From Streptomyces solicavernae (GTDB taxonomy: Bacteria > Actinomycetota > Actinomycetes > Streptomycetales > Streptomycetaceae), in the NCBI RefSeq assembly GCF_029968095.1, contig NZ_JASCIR010000008.1, positions 175,635 through 239,634 of the forward strand: a stretch of DNA of 64,000 bases, written 5' to 3'. Positions 22,285 through 31,152 of this stretch are shown here, in pieces (within the stretch, counting starts at the first letter, position 1; each line of letters opens with the position of its first letter). The position numbers and the translations under genes are program-made. The notes below the pieces were generated by a model. The model worked only from the letters and a program-made list of their open reading frames with translations. It did not search any database and was not told where the DNA came from.

Positions 22285-23291
22285 GCGGGCGGCGCATAGT
22301 TGGCCCGCAGCCGCGCATGCGCCGATCCCCCCGCCCCCACCCGGTCCAGCCCCAGCAGCGCCGCGCCCAGGACCGGGCGGTCCGTCACGATCAGCGGGGT
22401 CGCCTGCGGGGCGCGGGCCGCGAGGCGGGACCGGATGCCCGAGTCCAGGCCGGCGTGGGTGGCCGCGAGGACCGAACCGCCGAGCAGAACCGGAACCTCC
22501 GCGTCCAGCAGGTCGAGCCGGTCCAGGGCGACCGTGGCCATCGCGACCACCTCGTCCGCGAGCCGGTCCACCAGGGAGCGGGCCACCGCGTCCCCGCCCG
22601 CCGCCGTGGCGAAGAGCACCGGCGCCAGCTCGTGCCGCCGCGCCGCCTCGATCCGGCCCAGGTGCAGGGCCTCGATCAGCGCGGCCATGCCGTCCAGGCC
22701 GAAGTGTGCGGGCAGGGTGCGGGCCAGTTCCGTGGGCCCGCCCCGGCCGTCCGCCGCGCGGGCCGCGTGCCACAGGGCCTCCTCCGCCAGGCCCCAGCCC
22801 CCGCCCCAGTCCCCGGAGATGCGGCCGATCGCCGGGAACCGCGCGGTGCGGCCGTCCGGGGTCAGGCCCACACAGTTGATGCCCGCCCCGCACACCACCG
22901 CCACCCCGAGGGGCGGCGCCCCGGCGGGCAGTCCGGCGCGCAGGATCGCGAAGGTGTCGTTGCGCACGTCGACCGTGCGCCCCCAGCCCCGCGCGTGCAC
23001 CGCCGCGGTCAACTCCCGCTCCTCGGCCGGCAGATCGGCGTTGGCCAGACACGCCGACACGTGCGCCACCCGGTCGACGCCCGCCCGCAGCCCCGCCTGG
23101 GCCAGCGCCCGTACGACCGTCTCCGCGAGTCCGTCGACGGCCCGCTGCACGCCCACGCGCGGTGGCTGGAAGCCCGCGCCGCGCGCGGCGCCGACCACCC
23201 GGCCGTCGGCCGCCACCACGGCCACATCGGTCTTGCTGTTGCCCGCGTCGATCGCGAGCACCGATCCGGCGCTCTCGCCGGCGGGTCTCAC
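22281..23291 (-). CDS. BadF/BadG-type sugar kinase (N-acetylglucosamine kinase-like)
   Basis: 336 aa from GTG 23291, whose GTGA overlaps the stop of the GH4 gene. Actin-like ATPase fold: phosphate-1 loop LAIDAGNSKTDVAVV (about 12-26), a second motif VAVVCGAGINCVGL and GDWGGGWGLAEEAL, adenosine loop VPVLLGGSVLA. The family includes N-acetylglucosamine and glucosamine kinases. Operon position after a GH4 glycosidase suggests it phosphorylates the released amino sugar or glucose (inference). Confidence 0.85.
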   Translation of the reverse strand: MRPAGESAGSVLAIDAGNSKTDVAVVAADGRVVGAARGAGFQPPRVGVQRAVDGLAETVVRALAQAGLRAGVDRVAHVSACLANADLPAEERELTAAVHARGWGRTVDVRNDTFAILRAGLPAGAPPLGVAVVCGAGINCVGLTPDGRTARFPAIGRISGDWGGGWGLAEEALWHAARAADGRGGPTELARTLPAHFGLDGMAALIEALHLGRIEAARRHELAPVLFATAAGGDAVARSLVDRLADEVVAMATVALDRLDLLDAEVPVLLGGSVLAATHAGLDSGIRSRLAARAPQATPLIVTDRPVLGAALLGLDRVGAGGSAHARLRANYAPPA

Positions 23292-24553
23292 GCCCACGCC
23301 AGGTGCTCCCGGTTGTGGGCGAGCAGCCGGTCGGTGAGGGCGTCGGCGTGCGCGTACTGCCCGATCAGCGGGTGGGCGAGCAGCGCCTTGAAGACCCGGT
23401 CGCGGCCGCCGTGCAGGGCCGCTTCCAGGGCGAGTTCCTCGTACGCGTAGACATGGGCGATCAACCCGCGTTGCAGCGGGTCGAGTTCGGGGACCGGAAG
23501 GGGGGCGGCGCCGTGCGGGCCGACGCGGGCCTGCACCTCGATCACCGCGTCGTCCGGCAGGAACGGCAGCGTGCCGCCGTTGCGCGCGTTGACCACCTGG
23601 TACGGGCTCCCTCCGGTGCCGATGAGGGACGCGGTGAGGTCGACGGCCGCCTCGGAGTAGAAGGCTCCGCCGCGCTTGGCGAGCAGTGCGGGCTTCTCGT
23701 CGAGCGCTGGGTCGGCGTACAGCTTCAGCAGATCGCGCTCCATGGCGGCCACTTCGGCCGCCCTGGACGGCTTGGTGCCGAGTTCGCGCACGACCTCGTC
23801 GTGCGCGTAGTAGTAGCGCAGGTAGTACGAGGGGATGACGCCGAGGCGGTCCAGGGCGGGGCGGGGCAGGCGGAGGTTGTCGGCGATCTCGTCGCCGGAC
23901 TCGGCGAGGAGCCGGGGCAGCAGGTCCTCGCCGTCGGGGCCGCCGAGGCGTACGCCGTTCTCCCAGGTCAGATGGTTGAGACCGACGTGGTTCAGGAAGA
24001 TCTGCGACGGGTCGACGCCGAGGGTCGCGGCGAAGCGGCGCTGGAAGCCGATCGCGACGTTGCACAGGCCGACCGCCCGGTGCCCGGCCTGGAGCAGGGC
24101 GCGGGTGACGATGCCGACGGGGTTGGTGAAGTCGACGATCCACGCGTCCGGGTTGGCGCGGCGGACCCGTTCGGCGATGTCGAGGACCACGGGCACGGTG
24201 CGCAGCGCCTTGGCGAGGCCGCCCGCGCCGGTGGTCTCCTGGCCGACGCAGCCGCAGTCCAGGGGCCAGGTCTCGTCCTGCTCGCGGGCCGCCTGGCCGC
24301 CGACGCGGAGCTGGAGGAGCACGGCGTCGGCGCCGTCGACGGCCGCGTCGAGGTCGGCGGTGGTGGTGACGCGGCCGTCGTGGCCCTGCTTGGCGAAGAT
24401 GCGGCGGGCCAGGCCCCCGACCAGGTCGAGGCGGTCGGCGGCCGGGTCGACGAGGACGAGTTCCTCGACGGGCAGCACGTCCCGCAGCCGGGCGAAGCCG
24501 TCGACGAGTTCGGGGGTGTAGGTGGAGCCGCCGCCGACTACTGCGAGTTTCAT
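23288..24553 (-). CDS. GH4 NAD-dependent 6-phospho-beta-glucosidase-type enzyme
   Basis: 421 aa. The N-terminal NAD-binding loop is VVGGGSTYTPELVDGF, with family signature VDFTNPVGIVTRALL. Metal ligands are the Cys in GLCNVAIG and the His in HVGLNHLTW. GH4 enzymes cleave glycosides by NAD+-dependent oxidation-elimination and usually act on imported sugar-6-phosphates in the cytosol. Downstream kinase and upstream ROK regulator indicate a catabolic operon whose transporter is missing. Confidence 0.92.
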   Translation of the reverse strand: MKLAVVGGGSTYTPELVDGFARLRDVLPVEELVLVDPAADRLDLVGGLARRIFAKQGHDGRVTTTADLDAAVDGADAVLLQLRVGGQAAREQDETWPLDCGCVGQETTGAGGLAKALRTVPVVLDIAERVRRANPDAWIVDFTNPVGIVTRALLQAGHRAVGLCNVAIGFQRRFAATLGVDPSQIFLNHVGLNHLTWENGVRLGGPDGEDLLPRLLAESGDEIADNLRLPRPALDRLGVIPSYYLRYYYAHDEVVRELGTKPSRAAEVAAMERDLLKLYADPALDEKPALLAKRGGAFYSEAAVDLTASLIGTGGSPYQVVNARNGGTLPFLPDDAVIEVQARVGPHGAAPLPVPELDPLQRGLIAHVYAYEELALEAALHGGRDRVFKALLAHPLIGQYAHADALTDRLLAHNREHLAWA

Positions 24554-24575
24554 GGGAGTTGAGCCTTTCTCGGCC

Positions 24576-24611
24576 GTCTCGGGTGCGGTCTCGGGTGCGG
24601 TCTCGGGTGCC
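24576..24611. repeat. Three 12-bp tandem repeats (GTCTCGGGTGCG)
   Basis: GTCTCGGGTGCG at 24576-24587 and 24588-24599, and GTCTCGGGTGCC at 24600-24611. They fill the gap between the GH4 start and the transporter stub. Confidence 0.85.
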
Positions 24612-24614
24612 GTC

Positions 24615-24664
24615 TCAGCCTTTGACGCCGGTCAGGGTGAACGATTCGACTGGTGGTGCCGGGC
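24615..24664 (-). pseudogene. 3' remnant of a carbohydrate ABC permease gene
   Basis: On the minus strand the bases just before TGA 24615-24617 read VESFTLTGVKG. Sugar ABC permeases of the MalG/LacG type very often end in such a sequence with a terminal VKG. ROK-ABC transporter-GH4-kinase is a common streptomycete order, so this looks like the last dozen codons left after deletion of the transporter genes. The call rests on a short match and context. Confidence 0.5.
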
Positions 24665-25978
24665 TCAGCGGCCCGAGGTGTCGAAGACCTCGTCGCGGGT
24701 GAGGGCGAGCGCGCTCTCCAACGCGCCGCGCAGCACGGCCTGTTCGGTCACCTCGCCGAGGACGAGGCGGGGCCGGGTCGCGGCGAGGTCGGCGAGCTCG
24801 GACTGGATCAGGGCGCGCAGCGGCTCCCCGCCCGCGCAGGTCACACCGCCGGACAGGACGACGAGCCCCGGGTCGAGCACCGCCACGACGGCGGCGAGAC
24901 CGGTCGCGATCCGCTGCGCGGTCTGCCCGAGCAGTTCGAGCAGCGCCTCGTCACCGTCGACCGCAGCCCCCTCGTCGGCCCGCTCGGCGGCCTCCGCGGC
25001 CCGCTTCAGGAGTGCGGCGGCGGTCTCCGCGTACGGCCGCTCGGGGGTGTCGATGCCGAGGGACCTGGCGATCCTGGGCACCGCCTGCGCGCCCGCCAGC
25101 TCCTGGAAGCCGCCGCTGTCGGTCTGGGCGACCCGCCGGACGAGCGGGGTGCCCGGCACCGGCAGGAAGCCGATCTCGCCCGCGCCGCCGGTCCGGCCCC
25201 GGTGCAGCCGGCCGCCGATGACGAGGGCGGCGCCGATGCCCTCCTGGTTCCACAGCAGGACGAAGTCCTCGTCCTCGCGGGCCGCCCCGAGGCGCTGCTC
25301 GGCGACGGCGGCGAGGTTCACGTCGTTCTCGTACTCGACGGGCATCGGCAGGGCCGCGGCCAGCTCGTCGAGGAGCGCGGGGGAGTGCCAGCCGGGCAGG
25401 TGGCTCGCGTACCGGAGCCGCCCGGTGTTCGGGTCGAACGCGCCCGGCGTGCCGATCACCACGCGGTGCAGCCCGGCGCGGGTGAGCCCGGCGTCCTGCA
25501 CGGCGCCGTCGACCGAGGCCAGCACCTGCCGTACGACGTCATGACCGCCGCGGCCGGGCGTGCGCAGCTCGAAGCGGCCCGCCTCGGCGCCGGTGATGTC
25601 GGCGACGGCGGCGACGATGCGCTCGGGTGTGACGTCGAGGGCGGCGACGTGTGCGGCGGCGGCGTTCACCGCGTACAGCTGGGCGCTGGGCCCCGGGCGG
25701 CCCTCGCTGGTGCCGGTCGCCACGACCAGGCCGGCCGCTTCGAGGCGGGCGAGCAGCTGGGACGCGGTGGGCTTGGACAGGCCGGTCAGCTTGCCGATCC
25801 GGGTGCGGGAGAGCGGGCCGTGGGCGAGCAGCAGGTCGAGCGCCGCCCGGTCGTTCATCGCCCGCAGCACTCGCGGTGTTCCCGGCGTTCCGGGCGGCGT
25901 GCCGGGTGTCGTCCCGGGCGTCGTGCCGGGCGTCGTGCCCGGTGTCGTGCCGGGTGCCGTGGGGCGAGTCCCCGCCAT
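24665..25978 (-). CDS. ROK-family transcriptional regulator
   Basis: 437 aa from ATG 25978, RBS GGAGGAGCACGT. A TTPG-repeat N-terminus (about 8-36) precedes the winged helix (about 40-95: RIGKLTGLSKPTASQLLARLEAAGL). The ROK sugar-kinase-like domain follows (ALDVTPERIVAAVADITG; ENDVNLAAVAEQRLG; IGAALVIGGRLHRGRTGGAGEIG). ROK repressors respond to sugars and bind dyads near their own promoters; AGGAAAGTTTCCT lies just upstream at 26012-26024. The adjacent GH4/kinase genes are probable targets. Confidence 0.9.
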   Translation of the reverse strand: MAGTRPTAPGTTPGTTPGTTPGTTPGTPPGTPGTPRVLRAMNDRAALDLLLAHGPLSRTRIGKLTGLSKPTASQLLARLEAAGLVVATGTSEGRPGPSAQLYAVNAAAAHVAALDVTPERIVAAVADITGAEAGRFELRTPGRGGHDVVRQVLASVDGAVQDAGLTRAGLHRVVIGTPGAFDPNTGRLRYASHLPGWHSPALLDELAAALPMPVEYENDVNLAAVAEQRLGAAREDEDFVLLWNQEGIGAALVIGGRLHRGRTGGAGEIGFLPVPGTPLVRRVAQTDSGGFQELAGAQAVPRIARSLGIDTPERPYAETAAALLKRAAEAAERADEGAAVDGDEALLELLGQTAQRIATGLAAVVAVLDPGLVVLSGGVTCAGGEPLRALIQSELADLAATRPRLVLGEVTEQAVLRGALESALALTRDEVFDTSGR

Positions 25979-26011
25979 ACGTGCTCCTCCGTACCCAGGG
26001 CCCGTACTGTT

Positions 26012-26024
26012 AGGAAAGTTTCCT
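26012..26024. promoter_or_regulatory. Probable ROK-regulator operator
   Basis: AGGAAAGTTTCCT is a perfect 13-bp dyad around a central G, 34 bp upstream of the ROK start. AGGAAA/TTTCCT dyads are typical operators of streptomycete ROK sugar regulators, so autoregulation is likely. An overlapping weaker dyad (TTCCT-N8-AGGAA) lies at 26020-26037. Confidence 0.7.
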
Positions 26025-26081
26025 GTTGCGTGAGGAACGTAGCAGTGGCCGTCCGGGTGCCGTCAAGGGCCGTACGCCGGA

Positions 26082-27164
26082 CTACTTGTTCATGCCGGCC
26101 GACGGGATCGGGGACGCCGCGATCGACTGCGGCGAGTACGTCGAGGCGTACGCGGACGGGGCCGCGACCGCCGGGGCCGCGCTGCCGTCCTCGTCGCCCT
26201 CGGCGGCGAGCAGCATCCGGCCCACGATGCGGATGCCCGCCGCGTCGAAGGTCTCCTTGATCCGCCAGCGCAGCTCCCGCTCCACGCCGAGCGCCTTGCC
26301 CGGCATCGTCCTGGCGCTGACCCTGATCACCATCTGGTCCAGGTAGACCGCGTCCAGGCCGAGCACCTCGACCGGGCCCCAGAGCCGCTCGTTCCACGGC
26401 TCTTCCTTGCTCATCGCGGCGCCCACCTCGGTGAGCGTCTCGCGCACCTTCGCCAGGTTCTCGTCCGAGCGCACCGTCACGTCCACGCCGGCCGTGGCCC
26501 AGCCCTGGGAGAGGTTGCCGATCCGCTTGACCTCGCCGTTGCGCACGTACCAGATCTCGCCGTTGTCCCCGCGCAGCTTGGTGACGCGCAGGCCCACCTC
26601 GATGACCTCGCCGGAGGCCACGCCCGCGTCGACCGAGTCACCGACCCCGTACTGGTCCTCCAGGATCATGAAGACGCCGGAGAGGAAGTCCGTGACGAGG
26701 TTGCGGGCGCCGAAGCCGAGCGCCACGCCCGCGACGCCGGCGCTGGCGAGCAGCGGCGCCAGGTCGATCTCGAAGATGCCGAGGATCATCAGGGCGGCCG
26801 TGCCCATGATCAGGAACGAGGCCACCGAGCGCAGCACCGAGCCGATCGCCTCGGAGCGCTGCCTGCGCCGCTCGGCGTTGACGAGGAGACCGCCGAGCGC
26901 GGTGCGGTCGACGGCCTGGGCGCTGCGGTTCATGCGTTCTATGAGCTTGGTGATGGTGCGCCGGATCACGTGGCGGAGGACCGTGGCGATCACGACGATC
27001 AGCACGACCCGCAGCCCGATGCCGAGCCAGGCGGACCAGTTCTCCTCGATCCACCCCGCGGCATTCGTCGCCTTCTGCTGGGCGTCGTCGAGCTGGTTCA
27101 CGGGGTCCTTCGCGGACCCCCCGGCCGACAGCGTCGACAGCGTCGACACGACGGACAGAAACAC
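26082..27164 (-). CDS. MscS-family small-conductance mechanosensitive channel
   Basis: 360 aa from GTG 27164, chosen because GGAGG lies 8 bases upstream. Membrane segments at about 3-18, 48-68, 110-130 and 135-160. The pore helix TM3 reads LLASAGVAGVALGFGARNLVTDFLSG, followed by the beta domain (DQYGVGDSVDAG, GLRVTKLRGDNGEIWYVRNGEV) and alpha/beta C-terminal domain. The Ala/Ser-rich tail is unique. It releases solutes on hypo-osmotic shock. Divergent from the HNH gene. Confidence 0.92.
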   Translation of the reverse strand: MFLSVVSTLSTLSAGGSAKDPVNQLDDAQQKATNAAGWIEENWSAWLGIGLRVVLIVVIATVLRHVIRRTITKLIERMNRSAQAVDRTALGGLLVNAERRRQRSEAIGSVLRSVASFLIMGTAALMILGIFEIDLAPLLASAGVAGVALGFGARNLVTDFLSGVFMILEDQYGVGDSVDAGVASGEVIEVGLRVTKLRGDNGEIWYVRNGEVKRIGNLSQGWATAGVDVTVRSDENLAKVRETLTEVGAAMSKEEPWNERLWGPVEVLGLDAVYLDQMVIRVSARTMPGKALGVERELRWRIKETFDAAGIRIVGRMLLAAEGDEDGSAAPAVAAPSAYASTYSPQSIAASPIPSAGMNK

Positions 27165-27485
27165 GGCGAGCACCTCCGGGCGTAGCGGCTGCCCACAAAA
27201 GGGGAGGAGCGGGCAGACCAACCACACTAACGGGGCATGGTGTGTGGATCGTTGTCATGTTCGAAGGAGAGACCGTCCTCACGTGTGAAGAGAACGTGCC
27301 GGTCGGGTGCGCGCCGGATGTCCACCGAGAAGAAGGCCGGACGCCCCCGGGGAATCACGGGTGTGGTCGAAAACACTGCAAGCCCGTTACCGGCGCATGG
27401 TGGCGCTTCGACCAGGCATGAGGGGAGACTGAGAGCAGATCGTCCCGGCGCGAGCCACGCGCCGCCGGCGTACAAGGAGGCATCC
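27165..27485. other. Divergent promoter region between mscS and the HNH gene
   Basis: 320 bp without a supported gene. It ends in the strong RBS AAGGAGG of the HNH gene. No operator, riboswitch or terminator could be identified by eye. Confidence 0.5.
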
Positions 27486-28022
27486 GTGCCGCATGTCCTG
27501 GTCCTCAACGCGTCGTACGAGCCCCTCGGCGTCGTACCGCTCCGCCGCGCGCTCGTCCTGGTCCTTGAGAACAAAGCTCAGTGTCTTGAGGAGTCCGGCG
27601 CCTTCATGCACAGCGCTACCCGCACCATCCCCGCACCCAGCGTGGTCCGGCTCAAGCGCTTCGTGCGGGTCCCCTACCGGGGGCCCGTTCCGCTGACCCG
27701 GCGAGCCCTCTTCGCCCGCGACGGGGGCCGCTGCATGTACTGCGGTGGCGTCGCAACCAGCGTCGACCACGTCATCCCCAAGAGCCGGGGAGGCCAGCAC
27801 GCCTGGGAGAACGTGGTGGCGTCATGCCGCCGCTGCAACCATGTGAAGGCCGACCGTCATCTGTTGGAGCTGGGCTGGCGGCTGCGCCACAAACCCGCCC
27901 CGCCGTCGGGGCTCGCCTGGCGCATCATCGGCACCGGGCACAGGGATCCGCGCTGGCTGCCGTACCTGCAGCCGTTCGGCGCGGATGACGTGATGGCCCG
28001 GATCGACGGCATCTCTGCCTGA
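27486..28022 (+). CDS. HNH endonuclease-family protein
   Basis: 178 aa from GTG 27486, RBS AAGGAGG 7 bases upstream. HNH nuclease core in the second half: CMYCGGVATSVDHVIPKSRGG...ENVVASCRRCNHVKADR (about 77-120), with two CxxC zinc pairs and the DH of the active site. N-terminus (LVLNASYEPLGVVPLRRALVLVLENKA) is typical of the conserved actinobacterial HNH protein. It is a common core gene; substrate unknown. Its last codons form part of a tandem repeat. Confidence 0.9.
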   Translation: MPHVLVLNASYEPLGVVPLRRALVLVLENKAQCLEESGAFMHSATRTIPAPSVVRLKRFVRVPYRGPVPLTRRALFARDGGRCMYCGGVATSVDHVIPKSRGGQHAWENVVASCRRCNHVKADRHLLELGWRLRHKPAPPSGLAWRIIGTGHRDPRWLPYLQPFGADDVMARIDGISA

Positions 28023-28101
28023 GTGATGTACGGCATCTCGGCCTGAGTGATGTCCGGCATCCTGCCTGAGTGGTGTCCGGCATCCCTGTCTGAGTGGTGT
28101 C
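28007..28101. repeat. Four 23-24 bp tandem repeats spanning the HNH stop codon
   Basis: Units start at 28007, 28031, 28055 and 28078, each of the form CGGCATC..GCCTGAGTGRTGTC. The first contains the real TGA stop (28020-28022) and all copies carry a CTGAG, so several stop positions are available if copy number changes. Confidence 0.9.
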
Positions 28102-28125
28102 CGGGGGCTCTGCCTCCGGACCACC

Positions 28126-31100
28126 TCAGTCCCGCACCGCGTACGCCTCCACAGCCCACAGCGAGTACCCGAACCGCGTCCCCCGCTTCTCGCCCTCGAT
28201 ACGCACGAAACGGACGTCGCGCTCGTCCATCCGGACCGTCTCCCGGCCGCCCCGGCCGCCTTGGACCTCGGCTGCCGTGCGCCACTCCTCGCCGTCCTCC
28301 GAGACCTTGACCCGGTACCCGGAGGCGTACGCGTCCTGCCAGTGCAGCGCGAGCTTGCCGAGGCGTACCGGACGCTCGAACTCCGCCTGCCACCACGCGT
28401 CGTCCTCGGCCGGCGAGGACCAGCGGGTCTCCGGGTCCCCGTCGTTGGCCGCCCGGGCCGGGAAGTCGGGGGTCTCGTCGCCGGACGAGGAGGCCCGCGC
28501 GCCGCGCGCCAGGTCGGGCCCGCCGGTGCGCGGGTGCGCGTGGACCGTGAGCGTGCGGGTCTGGCCGCCGTACGAGACGGGCACGGCGTAGCTGCCCGCC
28601 GGGGTGGACTCGGGCACCGTGATCTCGACGGGCACCGAGACGTCCGTGCCGCGCGGCACCTTCGCCTCGCGCGGCACCCGCACCTCGACCCCCTTCGGCG
28701 CCCGCGCGGTGAGCCTCGCCTGCACATCGGCCGGGCGGCGGGCGGTGAGCTTCGCCGTGACGCGCTGCGCCGGACCGCCGATCTCCGCGTCCGCCTCGTC
28801 CTGGCTCAGCTCGAACGCCGCGTCGGCCCCGTCGGCGAACCACGGCACGACGTGCTGCGCGGGCACCGTGGTCCGGACCGCGTCCGCCCGCAGGCCCTTC
28901 GCGGCGGTCTCCGTCCAGCCCCGGTCGGTGAGCCGGCCGAGGGTGCGCCAGCCCTCGCCGGGCACATGCGCCTGCACCGTGCCGCGCACGCCGGGCTCCG
29001 TCACCGCCGTCACCGCCTCGATGGGCCGCGCGCGCGGCAGCCGCACGGTGTACGAGGTGTCGTCCTCGGCGACCTCGCCGCGCTCCTCGGCCGTGCCGGA
29101 CCAGCGCTCCGCTTCCTCCTCCGCCTTGTCCAGGAACGGCCCGAGCACGCCCTTGCCGACCGTGGCGCGGCCCGCCCGCACCTCCTCGCGGGCCGTGTCC
29201 AGTTCCTGCCGGTGCCGCCAGGCGCGGGCGCCGTCGCCTCGGGTCTGGGCGAGCAGCATGTCGACGGCGGCCTCACCGGCGGCGCCGTACCGGCCCAACT
29301 GCTCGGACCAGGGCGCGACTTCGGCGCCGAGCTCGGTGTCGCGCAGCAGCTGCGGGGTCTCGCGCAGCACCGTGAACGCGTCCCGCAGCCGCTTCCCCGC
29401 GGCCTCGGTGCGCTTCCGGTCGCCGCCCGCGCGCTCCCGCCAGAAGGCGTCCATCAGCGGCCGCAGATACGCCGACTCCTCGGCGCCGAGCACCGACGAT
29501 GCCGTGTTGCCCGCGAGGGCCCGTACCGCCGCACGGCGTTCGCGGTCGCCGTCCGCGAGTTTTGACGCGGTGGCGTCGACGGCCGCACGCCAGGACTCCT
29601 GCGGGCGGTACGCCTTCGGGTTCCAGGCGTAGTCGGCGGCCGTGAACAGCGGGATGCGGGAGGCCACCGGCTGCTCCATGGCGTTGGCGAGCAGTGCCGC
29701 CGAGCCGGTGGCGACGCCCGGTTCGCGGCCCATGTAGGGGCCGAGGAAGATACGGTCCTGCGCGTAGTCGTTGACCGGGTAGTTGTCCATCGTGACCAGT
29801 GGATGCCCGAACGCCTCGCGCGCACCGGCCAGTTCCCGCCCCGTGATGGTCTTCGGTACGACGCCGACCCCGGTCCACGCCACCTGCACCCGGTCGTCCA
29901 GCTTCCCGGCCAGCGCCTCGCGGTAGTCGGTCGCGCCGTCCTGGAAGTACTCGGTGGGCATCAGGGTCAGCGGCTCCGCGCCCTCGTACCGCTCCCGCAG
30001 GTGCGCGGCGAGCGCCCCCGCCACCTTCGACTGCGCGGCGGCGGCCGCCTCGGGCCCGGAGCCGAAGGTCTCGGCGTCGGCTTCGCAGTGCCACTCGCTG
30101 TACGACACGTCCTGGAACTGGAGCTGGAAGGCCCGCACCCCGAGCGCCCACATCGCGTCGACCTTGCGGAGCAGCGCCTTCAGGTCGTCGTCGGACGACA
30201 GGCACATGGCCTGTCCCGGCGCGACGGCCCAGGTGAGGGTCACGTGGTTGCGGGCCGCCCGCTCGGCCAGGGCACGGAAGCCGGCCCGCTGCTCGGCGGG
30301 GTAGGGCTCGCGCCAGCGCGCCTTGCGGTACGGGTCGTCGCCGGGGGCGTACACGTACCGGTTGAGCTTGCTGCGGCCCATGAAGTCCAGCTGTTCCAGG
30401 CGCTGTTCGCGGGTCCAGGGCGTGCCGTAGAAGCCCTCGGCGAGGCCGCGCACCCCGGTGCCGGGCCAGTCGCGGATGCGTACGCCGGGTACGGAACCGG
30501 TGTCGGTGATCAGCTGGCGCAGGGTCTGCACGCCGTGGAACAGGCCGTCCGCGCCGACCCCTTCGAGGGCGATCGTGGGCCGCCCCGCCACCTCGCCGAC
30601 GGCCAGGCGGTAGCCGCCGCTCGGCAGGTCGGCGCGGGCGTCGGCGCGCAGGGCACGCAGTGCGGCGGCCGCGCCGGAGCGCCCGCCCCGGCTTGCCTCG
30701 CTCCTGCTTGCCTCGCTCCTGCCTGCCTCGCTCCTCGCTGCCTCGCCCGCGTTTGCTTCGCCCGGGCCTGCCTCGGCCGCGCCCGCCTCGCCCGCGCGCA
30801 CGAGGAGCGCGCCGGTGGGGAGCCGCGCCCCGTCCTCGACCGCGGTGACCCGGCGCGCGCCCGCCTGCCGGAGCAGGGTGCGCAGCGCGTCCACCGCGTA
30901 CGGGTCGGCGCCCGCGTCCGTGGCGACGTACACCTGCTCGCCGATGCGTACGGCCTGGCCGCCCGCCCGGGCCTGCTGCGGGCGCGGCCACACCTGCGGC
31001 GGGGTGCCGTCGCTCGCGCGGTCGGTGGTGGCGGGGGTGTCGGGTTCGGTGACGGCGGGCTGCGGTGGGGCCGCGAGGGCGCCGGGCGCGCCGCCGATGA

Positions 31101-31152
31101 GGCCGCCGATCACCGCGGCCGCGATGGCCGCCGCCCGCTTTCTGCGCCGCAT
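28126..31152 (-). CDS. Secreted GH84-like beta-N-acetylhexosaminidase with NEW3 and F5/8C domains
   Basis: 1008 aa from ATG 31152, giving signal peptide MRRRKRAAAIAAAVIGGL...ALAA. An N-terminal GH84b-like domain (about 50-220) is interrupted by a Gly/Glu/Ala/Ser low-complexity insert (RSEASRSEASR) encoded by a repeated DNA tract (30685-30800). The TIM barrel follows (GVRGLAEGFYGTPWTREQRLEQLDFMGRSKLNRYVYAPGDD). Where GH84 enzymes carry the catalytic Asp pair this protein reads LQFQDVSYSEW, keeping only the second Asp. Later NPCBM/NEW3-like and F5/8 type C domains (DLARGARASSS; GKLALHWQDAY) close the protein. Likely acts on extracellular GlcNAc-containing glycans. Confidence 0.88.
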   Translation of the reverse strand: MRRRKRAAAIAAAVIGGLIGGAPGALAAPPQPAVTEPDTPATTDRASDGTPPQVWPRPQQARAGGQAVRIGEQVYVATDAGADPYAVDALRTLLRQAGARRVTAVEDGARLPTGALLVRAGEAGAAEAGPGEANAGEAARSEAGRSEASRSEASRGGRSGAAAALRALRADARADLPSGGYRLAVGEVAGRPTIALEGVGADGLFHGVQTLRQLITDTGSVPGVRIRDWPGTGVRGLAEGFYGTPWTREQRLEQLDFMGRSKLNRYVYAPGDDPYRKARWREPYPAEQRAGFRALAERAARNHVTLTWAVAPGQAMCLSSDDDLKALLRKVDAMWALGVRAFQLQFQDVSYSEWHCEADAETFGSGPEAAAAAQSKVAGALAAHLRERYEGAEPLTLMPTEYFQDGATDYREALAGKLDDRVQVAWTGVGVVPKTITGRELAGAREAFGHPLVTMDNYPVNDYAQDRIFLGPYMGREPGVATGSAALLANAMEQPVASRIPLFTAADYAWNPKAYRPQESWRAAVDATASKLADGDRERRAAVRALAGNTASSVLGAEESAYLRPLMDAFWRERAGGDRKRTEAAGKRLRDAFTVLRETPQLLRDTELGAEVAPWSEQLGRYGAAGEAAVDMLLAQTRGDGARAWRHRQELDTAREEVRAGRATVGKGVLGPFLDKAEEEAERWSGTAEERGEVAEDDTSYTVRLPRARPIEAVTAVTEPGVRGTVQAHVPGEGWRTLGRLTDRGWTETAAKGLRADAVRTTVPAQHVVPWFADGADAAFELSQDEADAEIGGPAQRVTAKLTARRPADVQARLTARAPKGVEVRVPREAKVPRGTDVSVPVEITVPESTPAGSYAVPVSYGGQTRTLTVHAHPRTGGPDLARGARASSSGDETPDFPARAANDGDPETRWSSPAEDDAWWQAEFERPVRLGKLALHWQDAYASGYRVKVSEDGEEWRTAAEVQGGRGGRETVRMDERDVRFVRIEGEKRGTRFGYSLWAVEAYAVRD

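Noticed and set aside
28007..28101. CRISPR-like array
   Set aside because: Units are direct tandem copies without spacers and there are no cas genes in the window.
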